Source of the DNA: Amoebidium appalachense
Taxonomy: Eukaryota; Ichthyosporea
NCBI GenBank assembly: GCA_963693365.1
Contig: CAVNZM010000004.1
Span: forward strand, 11,904,001-11,968,000
DNA: 64,000 nucleotides
Direction: 5' to 3'
Positions 28,778 through 52,555 of the stretch are shown here, in pieces (position 1 is the stretch's first letter; every line of letters starts with the position of its first letter). A model generated the notes under the pieces. The model was not told the origin of the DNA, ran no database searches, and saw only the letters and a list, made by a program, of their open reading frames with translations. A program made the translations under genes and the position numbers.

Positions 28778-29593
28778 CTAGGCCACAAAACTTTGAGTCC
28801 TACGAACACGGAACAACGTGTCATGTCGAAGGGAGGACCGCCGTTGCAGACCCTCACAAGCATCCGATGTAGTCACGACCTTCACACTGTTTCTCCGCAA
28901 GGGCAAAGTCTGGCTCGTAAAGCTACTCGAGGGACCAGCACGTGAATTCGTGTAGTTTTTGTCTGTGTCGTCTTGATCTATGTCCACCCGTGCTGGTGGC
29001 AGTGCCTCCAAATCAGCCATGTTTGGAACACCTCTGCAACGTGGATGGGTTGCTAAATTTTGGTTTTCAGTCTCTGTGTAAGCAAGCCAGGTTGGTGCAG
29101 AAGGCGACTTCATCGACTTCCTCCTCACCCTTGCAAGGTCTTGTTGCTTCGTCTGTACTTTCTTCCACGCTTTTTCTAGCTCAGGATCGTGCAAAGAGCA
29201 GTCCCCATCGCTCAGTAGTTCCCCACCCTGCGAGTAACGGATAACGAGAATTCAGTGGAAAATTAAGCTTGCGACATACTGCCATACCAAAATGGTACTA
29301 AAAGGAAGACTCTGAAAAGCAACACTAGACTGGTGCATATAGTAAGGCTGGGTAGCACCACGAAAAGCTTCAAACAATGACACATACAAGAGTCTTGTAG
29401 TGCACAGAAACCCGCAGCTGACTGCCACTCCTACCGGCCAACTGATGAAACTTTCTATCAGTCATGCCTCAGCCACAACAAACGCAAACTAGCGACCAAC
29501 CTTTCTTTGCGGGGTCCCCAAACGGTCGTATTTCATGGACTTTGACCGGCTGAAACCACTCAAAAATTTCTTAAGCGACACCATGACTGACAT
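28778..29593 (-). CDS. Two-exon protein with basic phosphorylation-like motifs, family not recognised
   Basis: Exon 1 (29593-29501) starts MSVMVSLKKFLSGFSRSKSM with a second Met three codons on, and ends at donor GTTGGT. Exon 2 (29227-28778, acceptor ACTCGCAG) is in phase and ends at TAG, giving about 180 aa. Exon 2 has a charged helical segment (DPELEKAWKKVQTKQQDLAR) followed by a disordered Ser/Arg-rich tail. The tail contains LRRNS, LQRRSS and VRRTQS, which match the R-R-x-S pattern of PKA-type kinases and could also be 14-3-3 sites. The N-terminus is amphipathic and basic. It lies on the same strand as the dynamin and 1.2 kb upstream. I do not recognise a family. The open frame continues upstream of the chosen Met for at least some codons, so the start is provisional. 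Confidence 0.55.
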
Positions 29594-30468
29594 TCGTTCA
29601 GCACCCTGGTTCGAAGGTTTCGTTTCACGGCTTCAACTGGGCAGGGGTGTTAGCTTTGCGCGGAGTAACTATCTCTGGTTGTTGGGATAAATGATTCAAG
29701 GGGAAAATAAGACTGTGCCCGCAGCAGGCCGAATCTGAAAGTTATACAGTTTCAATAAACTGCGTGGGTGTAGGAACACAATGGACTGCTGACGTTGCTC
29801 CTTATGGCCTTCTGCAATTGCCTGAGAAATTTGCAGCCACGCCGTGGGGCACACGATCACCGTTGGTTGAGAAGAAGCCCAAATAGAATCAGGGGGAGCA
29901 TGTGAGTTTGTTATCCTACTTCATTGGACAGGAACTTCAGCAAGCCAGGCTCTTCCCAAAAGCAAACCCACATGCCATGTTGCAGTAGCCTTAACTGAAA
30001 ACTATCAACTTCAGTTCAGTTCAAGTATCGTGTCTCCAGTGGCTCCTCGAGCTCAGACAGAGCCTCCTCCACGTCAACTTTGCCAAACGTATGAATGCCG
30101 GATCAGCAGGATCTCCCTGGCCTATCTTTGCTAGATGGCGGAATCGGTTTCCGATTGGCTACAGAATGCCCTTAGGTGGACGGCAAAATAGATCGGTGAG
30201 TGAGTATCAAGTGACCAAGAATTTTACAAACTCCAGATAGACAAAGAGTTGAGCTATAGCATATTGCTCTTAATTATTAAAACGAAAAGATGTTTGTAGT
30301 ATATATTGACCTAAATTAGGGTTTATATTTTGTTTTGAGGCTTGGTCTAGGCTTTTCAGATGTATCACATCACTGGAGCAGTCATAGGCTTTTGCACACC
30401 TCTCTCCAATAGATTCTCATTCAGTTTCCTATTGGTGTAGCGAGCATCACACGCTCTCATAGAGCGGT

Positions 30469-31259
30469 CACATATCCTACCCCCGGATTTTGGTGATTTT
30501 TTTTATCTCGTGAATAATGCAATCGCTTGCATCCAACCCGATCGCATTTCGATCAAATGCGCCCCGAACCTTGCGCCAGCCCCATATTAGCGCGACCCGA
30601 CATTGGATTTGGCTACGGTGCAGCTGCGCGAGGCTACATTTTGCCAGACCCAAGTCTTCTTTTTTACCGGCTTTTGCTGGATCTTGCGGATATTTTATCG
30701 GCTACATGTAAGCTTCAATCTTGATGGAGCATATACAGAAGTGTTATTTACACCCGGAGGATAACAAGTCCCTGTATGCCATGCCTATCGCAACTCCGAC
30801 TTCTTGCAGAAATCCGATGCAAGTGTGTCGTCTAATCGTGCTACAGCCAATGAAAATCGCGTTATATCGTCTGCCTACGCTTCTGGGATTGATATTCCGG
30901 AGGACTACGATCACGACGAGGCGTATGCACCTGGGCGAGTCTTCAAGAAAGCAGCTTTGTCATCTGAATAAAGCAAAAATAAAGCCTTGTCGAGCTTGCA
31001 CATGTATTGCTTTTCAAAGCAACATGCACATGCAGGAATAAGCTTCACGGTACAAAATATTCTTTCTGTAACCGGGCCGGGTCTGGCAAAATGTAGCCTC
31101 GCGCAGCTGCACCGTAGCCAAATCCAATGTCGGGTCGCGCGAATATGGGGCTGGCGCAAGGGTCGGGGCGCTTTGATCGAAATGCGCTCGGGTTGGATGC
31201 AAGCGATTGCCTTATTCACGAGATAAAAAAATCACCAAAATCCGGGGGTAGGATATGTG
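30469..31259. mobile_element. Element with ~185-bp terminal inverted repeats (MULE-like)
   Basis: The left arm (30469-30653) begins CACATATCCTACCCCCGGAT and ends at TTTTGCCAGACCC. The right arm (about 31077-31259) is its reverse complement with about six differences, roughly 96% identity. The inner about 420 bp shows no convincing protein; the 106-codon frame at 30721-31041 has no recognised domain. Long arms with a non-coding core fit a non-autonomous TIR-type MULE. Flanking octamers GAGCGGTC and GTGCGGCG agree at only 5 of 8 positions, so a target duplication is not proven. Confidence 0.7.
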
Positions 31260-34117
31260 TGCGGCGAGCGCTTGCAGCCGCAGCGCATGCCAGCCAGAGT
31301 ACGTGGCAACCCCTTGTTGGACGTTGCGTAACCCGGGTGTATATGGCCAATAATTTATGTTCCTATTAAGGTGAATGCAAAAACTTAAGATATGGAACCC
31401 GGTGACTTGTATATACAGTACGGGAGTGTAACGCTAGCGCTACACCCAGTAGTCAGTACCCCCTGAGTTGGCCAGCCACGGCTGGCCATGCATATGGCCA
31501 GTGGAGTTGAAAACCCTCCAATATAGATAAGAGTGTACCGACTGACCGATAGTCTTACATTAGACACCCCGCTTGTGCCATGCCACGGCGGGCTATGGCC
31601 AGTGGAGCTGGCCAGTGGGCCACTCCGCGGGATCCCCCCAGAGTTCCAATATAATCTTTCGACTGCAACATTTTTTACTTTTAATGTGATTGTAGGCTAT
31701 TCAATACTTTACAACAGTCAGAGGAGAGATATGAAAAGCATACTTAGGAGGCAATTTAAAAAAACTTCATGATCCAATAGCAAGGCATACTGAGATACCC
31801 GAACACGGTGTGAAAATCATATAGATGCTACCAACAGAATTAATATTCAACAAGAAATTTATCTGATCAGTTTTATAAAATCTAGATCTAAAATAAGTTA
31901 GTAAGGATAATCATTATCATAGAAAAACAAACCAGTCTTCTAACTTCCATAATCTGAGATAAACAGATACATCTAGTGTTTACGAGAAAAAGGCGCCGCA
32001 CAAAAGTGGCACAAACGTTTATTATGGAAACAAAGGTTACAGCGTTCAAAACAAACCTTTAATTAAAAATCAAAAATAATATTAACCAAGCGGCCGTGGC
32101 GGCTTACACTAATTAGTCACAATCGCAAGTCAAAATAATATTCTGTCGCCGCTGTGTAGAATAAGAATCCGTAGTGTGCGGCCTGAGTGTCTGACAGCAG
32201 TTTCTTCCTTCCCGGGCGTCGGTATTTCTTCTCTAATTTATTTTTTTTATACTTGTAATTAGCATGGCTATTTACTCAGCATGATCCCGGACACCATATG
32301 TAGCTTTAGAATTTCTGGAAGTTCAAAAAACCCCTTACACAAGCCACTTGCTTCACGCCCCATTTGGGAGTGTTGGGGGACTCAAGGCGAAGAGGCCAGG
32401 GTGTGCAATTTGTTAGCTACTACTGTACATGCTATGACAGGGACATTTTGGTAGCCTTTTCTCAGCCAAGATAGCCCTTGCAGGGATAATAATATATTTG
32501 AAAAGACTTCTTTTATTGGGCCTTTATTTGAAAACCATTGGCCCTCTATAATCTTGAATAGTTTGGGGCACTTTTCGGATATTGGACACGGTGAGTCGAT
32601 GATACTGATTTCACAACCTGGATGCCGCAGTGCGGTACGATACAATACCCGGCATACGCGTGGCCCACTGGCCGCAGCTGGGGCGTCGACATGTGCTTGG
32701 ATGGATGATCTGTGTAGGCCTGCCCGCGACTCTGGCCACCTTCAATAATCTATATAGTTCAAGAGCAAGAAACACTATATTAGTACTAGATTATTACTTA
32801 TAGCACACTTGTCTTATTCCAACAGTGAATGCCATCAAACATATCAATTTGATCAATGCGATCATGCGAGCCACCGCGCTGCTTTTTTTTTGGAATTTCC
32901 TTGGTGAATAAAAAAGAATGAAACAGGCACGTGCGCCGCATTTCATGAAGTTCATGACTTATATAAGAATTTTTCTGCAACGTTTGACATGACGATGAAC
33001 TCACTTTCACATGTCGGTAAAACATATAACTTGAACGCAGACTTCCATTCTCTCGAGAGCTCCATTTACATGAATATTCCGTTTTTTTTTTGGTCCTTGA
33101 GAAACGCAAGCTGTTCACATGAAATGCCATTCTCACGTTTAAATTCCGCAACCTCGCTCATTACGTCACTTTCAGCCAATCGTAGCCGCCCTCCCAAAAA
33201 ACCAAAACATTGGCATAGCGACAACAACACGCTACACGTGTAAAAGGAAACGGAAGACAGACCTGAGTCTGAAGCCGGAAACGCAATTTTCACAGCTGTC
33301 ACTTCAAGAGGCTTCCTTGAACAGGTCTTTCCCATTCATCTTGCGACAGAAAAAATTGTGCAGGCCTAGTGTATTGTGGTAGCCCAAGTTTCATAATTTC
33401 CCAGGTGCATCTTCACAGGCCGGCCACTGCCAGAAGCCGATATCGTTCCGGTTCAACGGAGTGTCGTACTACCCCGCCCGGGCCCCAGTGAAGTTTTTCT
33501 GGCATAGTGCATCCCAGCTGTCACTGCATGCGCAGTGAGTCGAACCCGGAGCAAGACTTAGGTACGTGCAGCTGGTAGACCCCCGATTAGAAAACGAATA
33601 TTGGGTTCTTTTCTGCGTTTGCTTGACCTTCCTGCTGTGGGAACGCAGTGCACATTCCATGGCATCGTCCGGGTGTTATTGTAAATAGGCTCAGTCGGAC
33701 TAGCTCAATGGAAGTTATGATAACGCCGTTACTCAGGCTGGCCCACGGGCTACCAGTAGGAACTCAGTTGCAAAGCAAGGTAAATACATCATAAAGGTTC
33801 GGCAAAATGTAAACCCTTTCAGGTCACAAGGCTTCGGCTGTGGTTACGGTTTTACGGCCCCTTCACACCCGACCCGAGGCTCGAGATCATGATATGCCTT
33901 TTATCCCGGGGACTCTGAGACTCAGTAATTCTCCGTTACCGCTCGCCAAGTCCGGAGCTTCTAGAGTAGTCACACCGGGCTTGTTTCAAAAAACATACTA
34001 GGAGAGACAGACACTGCCGATTCGCCTAAGTTACTCTCGTGAGTGGCTACGTAGGATAGCACCTCGGTGTGCCGCAAAAACAACTTGAGGCGTTAACACA
34101 GTGTGTGGGCCCGGGCC

Positions 34118-34213
34118 GCATCCTGGTCCGATGTATTCATTAATGGCCTAGCCCATCGGCAGGGCGCATCCTGGTCCGATGTATTCATTAATGGCCTAGC
34201 CCATCGGCAGGGC
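34118..34213. repeat. Perfect 48-bp tandem duplication
   Basis: The unit starting GCATCCTGGTCCGATGTATT and ending CATCGGCAGGGC occurs twice head to tail with no differences, in non-repetitive spacer DNA. Perfect identity suggests a recent duplication. Confidence 0.95.
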
Positions 34214-35450
34214 ACTTGAAACTTTAGGGCCTTCTGGAGGCCCCGGTCGGACGTCACTTACGCTCACGGGTCCGTTAATTTTGTCGCCTGGCTTGTAAAT
34301 GAGTGGTGTACAGTGCCCGGCTGGCAGCAAGCAGTTTAAGAGCTTTGCCGGCAGGATTGTAGCGGACGGTATACGCTTTTCAGTCTCTCACAATAATCGA
34401 GATCACTCGAACCCAAGTTAAATTAGTGCGAGTTACCGTTTACAACCCTTAATTCCTGTGCATCCGACAGTATTGCCGTAAGTCACGGTGCTGTAAAAGT
34501 ACGAACCTCTTTGTGAGTTCAACGCGTCGTTCACGGTCACCAGTTTATGGCGCTCAAAAGTGGTGGCCTAGTTTGATGGTACAACTACTCCTTAGTACCT
34601 ATGCAACATAACCCAAAGGGCAGTCCCCGGTCACAACTCAGTGATTTTACCGAGTTTTCGGTTCGCTAGCCTTTTCTGTGTGAGGCAATCAGACTCATCC
34701 GATGATATACAAATTTTTTTGTGGGGGGGAATCTCGGTTCAGGTTTGACGGAACGGAATGGTTTTCTCGGAGCCTCTTGCCATAATGTAGCTCAATCCCG
34801 GGAACTTCTGAACAGTGAGTGGTTCAGCACTGCCGGCCACTGATGCCCGGCTGTACTCCATGGCAGGCACTGCCAGGGCCGGCAAAGCTTAACCCGAAGC
34901 TCAACTTCGTAACAACCCCGCCGAATGGCAATAGTTCAGAACACGTGCAAGTGAGGCATCGAAATTTTGAAGGGGCAAAAATTCGAAGTTCTCCGAGTCT
35001 TCTTGCCCGGTCGGCGAAGTTGGACGAGGTGTTGGTGAGCGAGCAGTCTAGTGCAGGACAGTGTACTCGGCTTGCGGTGGCACACGCAAAGTGGGGTGAC
35101 TTGTCGGTTTCTGTTTGAGTTATTGCTGCTAGGCTAGTAGCTAGCGATGGCAAGATTGCATGAGGCTAAGCCTTACATGAGCTTCCCTATTGTGGAAGAA
35201 GTATGCATACAAGTGACTCGACTCCAGTGAATGTGGCCAGCCGGGCCCCCCTGCCCAGCATCATGGCGATGTCATAAGATACTATTAAGGCAGCACCTGG
35301 TTTACGTTTACACGTCTGCAGTAATGTGAGGACCAGGTTCTTTTTACACTGTGATTACTACTATAACAGTGCTCGGCAGCACGATTCGATACTTTGAACA
35401 CATCTAACTCAGAAACCAATTCCTGCAGGATAGATTAAATTTGAGGAAAG

Positions 35451-35525
35451 ATGGCGCAGGAGGCAGAGCAAAGCATCAATCTTCAGCCAAGTACACCCAA
35501 TGGTGCACCGTCTGAACACGAAGAG
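35451..35525 (+). CDS. Candidate first coding exon of the CCHC gene
   Basis: ATG at 35451 (context AAAGATGG) opens 25 codons, MAQEAEQSINLQPSTPNG…, acidic and polar, followed by donor GTATGG. The sequence just upstream, CCTGCAG, could be an acceptor, so this may be preceded by a 5' UTR exon. A further exon-like piece at 36086-36158 (acceptor TTTTTTTAG; LNVLEVQLAGLLPLYV…) lies downstream but does not join it in frame, so the 5' structure is unsolved. Assignment to the zinc-knuckle gene rests only on position and strand. Confidence 0.35.
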
Positions 35526-35958
35526 GTATGGCTGTTTTCGACTTCTATCAAACCTTCATATATGCCTAAGTTGTCTGAAAAATGGTTGGACTCGCATTTT
35601 TCTCAAGTCTCGATCAATGATTTGTACAACACATGCCATAGGACGCGGGGGTGATGTCGGCACGCAAATGAGACTCCCGCACTCTTAATGCATGTTTCAG
35701 CGCTTTCTTTACTAAGGAGGCATATTGGTACTAAATTTTGTCTGTGCCATGCAGAATGGTAGGATGTCTTGGCCTTGTGTAGTACAGGTGAGAAGCCGTG
35801 GAACTCAACTGCACCGTGTGTGTTTGTGTCTCGGGCACGCTGGCGTGTTGACTGTGCGTGGGTGGACCAGGGTATTCTCGTGTGGGTGTGGGTGTTTAGG
35901 TTTCGGTCTGGTGTTTGTGGTTTTTGGGCTAAACTTTATCCTTTGCGGGTATGGGCTG

Positions 35959-36003
<45 letters not shown>

Positions 36004-36481
36004 TTTTTGAAAGGAGTTCCCCGAAAGGGGGGGGGGGGGGGGGGGGGGATAATTCCGGTGTATTGTCCATTCTAAATTTTTTTAGGAATGAAGACATCAA
36101 ATTGAATGTTCTAGAAGTTCAACTGGCCGGGCTTTTGCCGCTATATGTAATCAAAGAGGTCACGAGGATTTCGCGGTGCCGTGTAGGATGGGGTTTTGGG
36201 GGGGAAAGTAGTGTGCAAGTGCGCTAATAACGGTGGGCCAAGTTATTGATATTTCCTTCGACCCGGTCCGAGTATGCCGCGGGCTGTGGCAGTGAGCCTT
36301 AGGCTGTTGACTCGAAATGGCATAGCAGATTCTGAAGGCCGGGTCCCGATGTTATTGTAGATGAACGATTCAATACATAGGGAGCCTACTAGGGTCGGAG
36401 AGAAAGAAAGTGGTGTGGGTAAAGCTTTGTTTGACGATGTGTGAGTGGTCGATGGAGAACGGGATGAGGGGGGGGGGGGGG

Positions 36482-36519
<38 letters not shown>

Positions 36520-37015
36520 TGCTGCGGATCAGGTGGGGAATGCAGAGAGAGAGTGTGTGGGTGGGTGGGTGGTTGGGTGCCAGGGAAGGGGGGTGGGGGG
36601 AGGGGGGGGGGGGGGGGGATGATGGAACTTCAAACTTTCAGTCAGACATCGAACGGCTGCTGAAAAATGGATAGCTTCAAATGCATGAACTTGTACTTTA
36701 TGGTTGGGGTGGATGTTGGTACTACGGTAGTACACCTGCTCTTTTTTGCTCTGAGTTTTGTGAGCCCAGCGTTTTCGTGTTTACCGTTGACTAATGATTC
36801 ACCACCATATTGATGCCTCTATGTATGCATATTTGCACTAGCATGTGCATGACTGGGTTGTTTTGGGATTCCGGCAGCACTCTATTGAAACTGATATAGG
36901 CATGTGTGCAGGTGTGTTGTGTGCGCGCTTTTACCTCCCTGTATACATGCAATGTGCAGTGTTTTTATTTTTTTTATTTTTATTTTTTGCGGACCACCGA
37001 AATCTTCAAACACAG

Positions 37016-48295
<11,280 letters not shown>

Positions 48296-48652
48296 CCGGG
48301 GATCATCAGCGGCTGTGGTCACTATAAGAAAGATTATATTGACTGGGCTTCAGTGGACTGTATGCCATTATCATTGTGTTATAAATATCGGCACTGTGGC
48401 CGAAGAGCTGCAGTGGTTGAGAAATGTATTCAATCTGCCCGTGTCTGCCAGTGAAGTCCCAGTCGGGCCCGGGCCCGGGGTATCAGTTAGACTGCAAGCA
48501 TGCAAAAGTTTCAAAAAATTTGACCTCATCGCCGTCTATGTACTCAGTTCAATGACTGCTTCAACATCAATCATGTTTCCATGCCACGGTGGTGACAGGC
48601 TGTTCGCCTGGCCCAGCCTGAGGCTGAATCATGTCACAGACCGTCCACAGTG

Positions 48653-48933
48653 TAAGCCTATGTAAATCTATCCCAAAAAACTACCTAAATATCATATTGC
48701 TTTTCTCCCGATCTATCACAAAACCTACCTAAATATCATAGATCATATCCCGGAAAATCCCGAAAAATGGACCTAAATATCAAGTTTATCTATCCCTTGG
48801 GCCCCTATCTATCCCGAGAAATATCATTTTTCTCTCGCTGAAGCCTAAATATCCGGGCTAATATCCGGTGCTAAACTTAGCCCGGCGGGCAGGTATCCAT
48901 AATATTTCGAAGACTCAGGCCTAAGTATCACGT

Positions 48934-48998
<65 letters not shown>

Positions 48999-49019
48999 TG
49001 GGTGGGTGGGTGGGTGGGT

Positions 49020-49054
<35 letters not shown>

Positions 49055-49196
49055 TGCATGCATGCATAAAAAGGATATGCATATGGATCATATGCACCAT
49101 TACGTACGTGTGAGTCGTGACAAGTCTGCAGTGCACGTGTGGCCGGCCCCGGCCTCGATTGAGGGCGGGGGGTGGGGTGGGGGGGGGGGGGGGGAA

Positions 49197-49232
<36 letters not shown>

Positions 49233-49696
49233 GGAATAACTTGTATGCATGCATGAAAAAGAGTATGTGTGCACGAACCAGAAGGCCAAAGGCTGGGGGG
49301 GGGGGGGGGGGGGGGGGGGACTCAAGGCACGGGACGGTCTTGCCACCACAATGAAATTTTATCCTTGCTCACGTCGACTACTTATCTTCTACTACATATA
49401 CATGACTTTTTATCAGCCTGACTTTCCTCTCGTTCACAACCTTGATCTTAGCCTATTTGCTGTGATATCCCTGGCCACAAACATTTATAATATATCCCTA
49501 AACCCACGGGATACCTAAATCTATCCTGAGCGCTCGACCTGGATATATCCACCCCCTGTGGATAGATTGGAAATCCCGCCCCTCCCTAAATATCATTTGG
49601 AACTATCCCAAAACTGCCTAAATATCCGGATATATCCCATATCCCGAGGACCCCTGAATATCCTGTGGAGATGCGGGATTTTTTTACATAGGCTTA
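48653..49696. mobile_element. hAT-like non-autonomous DNA transposon with perfect 8-bp target duplication
   Basis: The element begins TAAGCCTATGTAAA and ends with its exact reverse complement TTTACATAGGCTTA. It is flanked on both sides by CCACAGTG (48645-48652 and 49697-49704), a perfect 8-bp duplication as made by hAT-family transposases. The 1044-bp interior has no transposase frame. It consists of degenerate CTAAATATC / CTATCCC motifs near both ends and a core of (GT)n, GGGT and poly-G (48930-49053, 49165-49320). It lies 350 bp beyond the CCHC gene stop. Confidence 0.85.
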
Positions 49697-50195
49697 CCAC
49701 AGTGTAGAGAGACTCCGTAAGAATCAGATAAAAAATAAAACAAATGATAATAATTTTATCCGATGAATGGCAGATTACTCAGACTACAAGTGTACTAGCT
49801 GTGAGCGGTAACCGTAGCCGAATTGAAGCCAGTGACTGTCAGCCGGTCACAGCGACCATTAGGGCAGTCATCATCATGATCAGGGGTGCATCCATAATGA
49901 TTGGCTAGAATTCAAAGGCGTGACCAGCCCGGCTCACTGACAGGGACCCTGGGTGTCACAGTGCCCGGCTGCAAAATTTTCCTTTTTTGTGTAAACTCTG
50001 AGAATAACTTACGAGTAGTCACGATAGTGCACCGAGTCGCAGTGACTGGAAACCGCTGCGGTAAAGGTCACGGTCAAGCTGTGTACGCGTAAATTTACCA
50101 TGCAATCCAGAGGCCATCATGCTTGCATACTGGCAACGGCTAGACTAACATTGTGCATTGGTCGTTATGCCTTCTCTTGTCATGAAAAATCATGT

Positions 50196-50449
50196 GTGGG
50201 GTTTACGCTGTTTAATCGAGGGAAAGAGAGACCAGTCTCAGGTATGGGGGGGTTTTTGCTCGGAATATCCCCTCAGCGGTATATCATGATCAAGGACATA
50301 GATGTCGGGTGATGATTATATATCAGGGTTTACTCTCTACGAGGCACCATAAAGACTAAGACAACCAATTAGTTGGGTTCCCCGTGTTTTTTTTTTTTTT
50401 TTTTTAAAAAAAAAATTTTCGGGCTCCCCTGGGACACTCGGTATCAGCT

Positions 50450-50531
<82 letters not shown>

Positions 50532-51140
50532 AGAATTTTGTAATGATGTGTTTCTCAAGCCAATCAATACATCTAATAAACAGGTCATAGTTACGTGTGT
50601 TAGTATAAAAACACAGATGTTGTAATTTTCAGGTACTACTAGGCTATCTTTCTGGGTGTCTGTTGTGAATGTCGAGGTGTCGTGTGTGTGTTGCGGTATT
50701 ATGTGGTCGATCAAACTACATTTGGCGATACATGATCGTTTAAAGTGGTGTATGTGTGTGTGTTGTTTGGGCATGTAAACGATGCCACCTTATACTTTTA
50801 AATCTCCACTGTATAGCACGTGTACAGTAAAAGCGTGATAAGTGATCAATATTACCATCAGCTAGAGAAAGACCAGTTCTACAGGAAGGTATTGAATATA
50901 GGTGTTATACATTTGCGAGTGCCATATTTGGCAATATGGTTAAGGCGGTCTATGATATATAAAACGAGACATACGGCTTAGTTTTTCAAGGTGTCTGCAA
51001 ATTTCATCGGGTCTAGTGTCTTGTGGTATCTTTTTCCATTTTTTATATTGTGTAATTATAATATGTGATTATGTACATGTCTAATAAGTAAGTGGCAGTC
51101 CAAAGTCACACGCACACTTTTGCGGGGTTTATTTGTATTT
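50196..51140 (-). mobile_element. LINE 3' region, copy A (decayed)
   Basis: About 940 bp matching 52227-53175 in the same orientation at roughly 90% identity. On the minus strand its reading frame has several stops, but pieces such as RSCIAKCSLIDHIIPQHTH align with copy B. It includes poly-T/poly-A and (GT)n at 50389-50529. It is probably the C-terminal and 3' UTR part of a non-LTR retrotransposon. Confidence 0.65.
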
Positions 51141-51277
51141 GTGCCCGGGGAAGAAGGAGAGAGGGAGGGAAGGAAAGAGGGGAGAGGTGGGGAGGGGACA
51201 GGTCGGATAGAGAAGAGAGGGTGGGAGGGCAGATAATTCTTTAAGCGGCTTTTGTGCTTATTGAATTTCAGCGCGAG

Positions 51278-51362
51278 ATGGGATCCGGATACTCTAGCAG
51301 CTATTGGGACCAGACCGTATATCGAGAGCGTTACTCAGAGGGCCGTGGCGTTACTGGCCCAG
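51278..51362 (+). CDS. Candidate 5' coding exon (Tyr/Ser-rich), possibly of the bHLH-PAS gene
   Basis: After acceptor GAATTTCAG (51271), ATG at 51278 opens MGSGYSSSYWDQTVYRERYS… to a donor CAG/GTTTAC after 51362 (phase 1). It joins in phase with the exon at 54487. It lies between LINE fragments on the opposite strand, so it could be incidental. No domain is recognisable. Confidence 0.3.
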
Positions 51363-51403
51363 GTTTACAACAGTTGTTAGATAGAAAGGAGGCAACTTCT
51401 ACT

Positions 51404-52130
51404 TCAAGGAAATTTGCCAAGGGTTCCCCTTAAGCGCTCTAGTTCTCTCTTTCTTGATCCAAGCGGCGAGAAGGGGTAGACCATATTCAGATGCCAGGAA
51501 GACAAAAGTGCGAATAAATGTAAGTCTAAAGGGTTCCCCTTAAGCGCTCTAGTTCTCTCTTTCTTGATCCAAGCGGCGAGAAGGGGTAGACCATATTCAC
51601 ATGCCGGGAAGACAAAAGTGCGAATAAATGTAAGTGTAATAGGTTCTGAAGGATGGAGGGGTTTGTCTTTAGAAATATTAGCCGAGAAGAAAGCTAACCG
51701 CTTACGAGCCAGCTCTACCCTCTTTTCAACCATATGGGAAAACATAACACCAACAGAATTGACTGAAACACCAAGATATTTGTATTCTGGAACGATAGAT
51801 ACAGGTATAGATGATAATGTAAATGTGTGTAAATTGTTAGCTATATCAGGTACAAGAACACCACATTTCGCCTATGTTAAGTTAACCAGGTTAAGGATCA
51901 CTTGCACCAAGTCCTCCTTGTGACAAATTTACAGTCATCAAGATATTTGGCGGGAGGCAATCCGTCTTTTCCCAGGCAATTCAAATAAATTTATTAGGCA
52001 AACTTCCAACTACTATGATTACATTGTCTGGTTGAAGTCATAGTATGTCATAGAAAAGCCTTATTTGTGCTTATGGAAGGCACTGTCCCGGTTGCCATTG
52101 ACTCATCAATCACTTCATCAATAGTAGATT
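51404..52130 (-). pseudogene. LINE reverse-transcriptase fragment, decayed
   Basis: Minus-strand frames interrupted by stops contain a YLDD-type motif (KYLDDCKFV, about 51940), KCGVLVPDIANN, the conserved VPEYKYLGVSV and the thumb segment FVFPACEYGLPLLA. These are hallmarks of non-LTR retrotransposon reverse transcriptases. A 110-bp tandem duplication (51421-51640) has doubled the segment after the thumb. It is probably a relic of the same family as the flanking copies A and B. Confidence 0.7.
51421..51640. repeat. 110-bp tandem duplication within the LINE relic
   Basis: GGGTTCCCCTTAAGCGCTCT occurs at 51421 and again at 51531, and the whole about 110-bp unit is repeated with a handful of changes (CAGATGCCAGG versus CACATGCCGGG). 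Confidence 0.9.
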
Positions 52131-52226
52131 GATGCCCGACATATGTATGTTACAGTAGGTCACAGTGTTTTCTTTAGGTTATGCGGATTCCTTTACCGAA
52201 CTTTATGCACAGATACCTGCGAGATA

Positions 52227-52428
52227 CAATTTAGGGGTTTACGCTGTTTACTCGAGGCAAAGAGAACCAGTCTCAGGTATGGGGGGGGGGGTTTTGCTCG
52301 GAATATCCCCTCAGCGGTATATCATGATCACGTACATAGATGTCGGGTGGTGACTATATATCAGGGTTTACTTTCTCTACGAGACACCATAAAGACTACA
52401 AGGAGAAATCAATTAGTTGGGGTTCCCC

Positions 52429-52470
<42 letters not shown>

Positions 52471-52502
52471 GGGCTCCCCTCGGGACACTCGGTATCAGCT
52501 GG

Positions 52503-52555
<53 letters not shown>

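Larger units (their letters stand above)
29594..35450. other. Spacer without recognisable genes
   Basis: Unlike the rest of the window this stretch is largely ordinary-complexity DNA. It holds a long-inverted-repeat element (30469-31259) and a 48-bp tandem duplication (34118-34213), described separately. Open frames such as 32798-33151 and 33066-33335 (minus) or 34819-35118 (plus) show no similarity I recognise. A CRE-like TGACGTAA and a CCAAT box near 33150-33185 may mark a promoter. Confidence 0.5.

Noticed and set aside
30721-31041. 106-codon frame inside the long-inverted-repeat element as a transposase
   Set aside because: No catalytic motif or similarity; composition looks like chance, and the element is too short to be autonomous.
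32382-33335. Minus-strand frames of 87-117 codons
   Set aside because: No similarity, no convincing splice sites and no shared codon bias; kept only as spacer.
36634-36665. Exon SDIERLLKN with an AT-AC type intron before the first zinc knuckle
   Set aside because: The phase would fit, but the donor ATAGCTTC does not match the U12 consensus ATATCCTT and the stretch ends at a stop.
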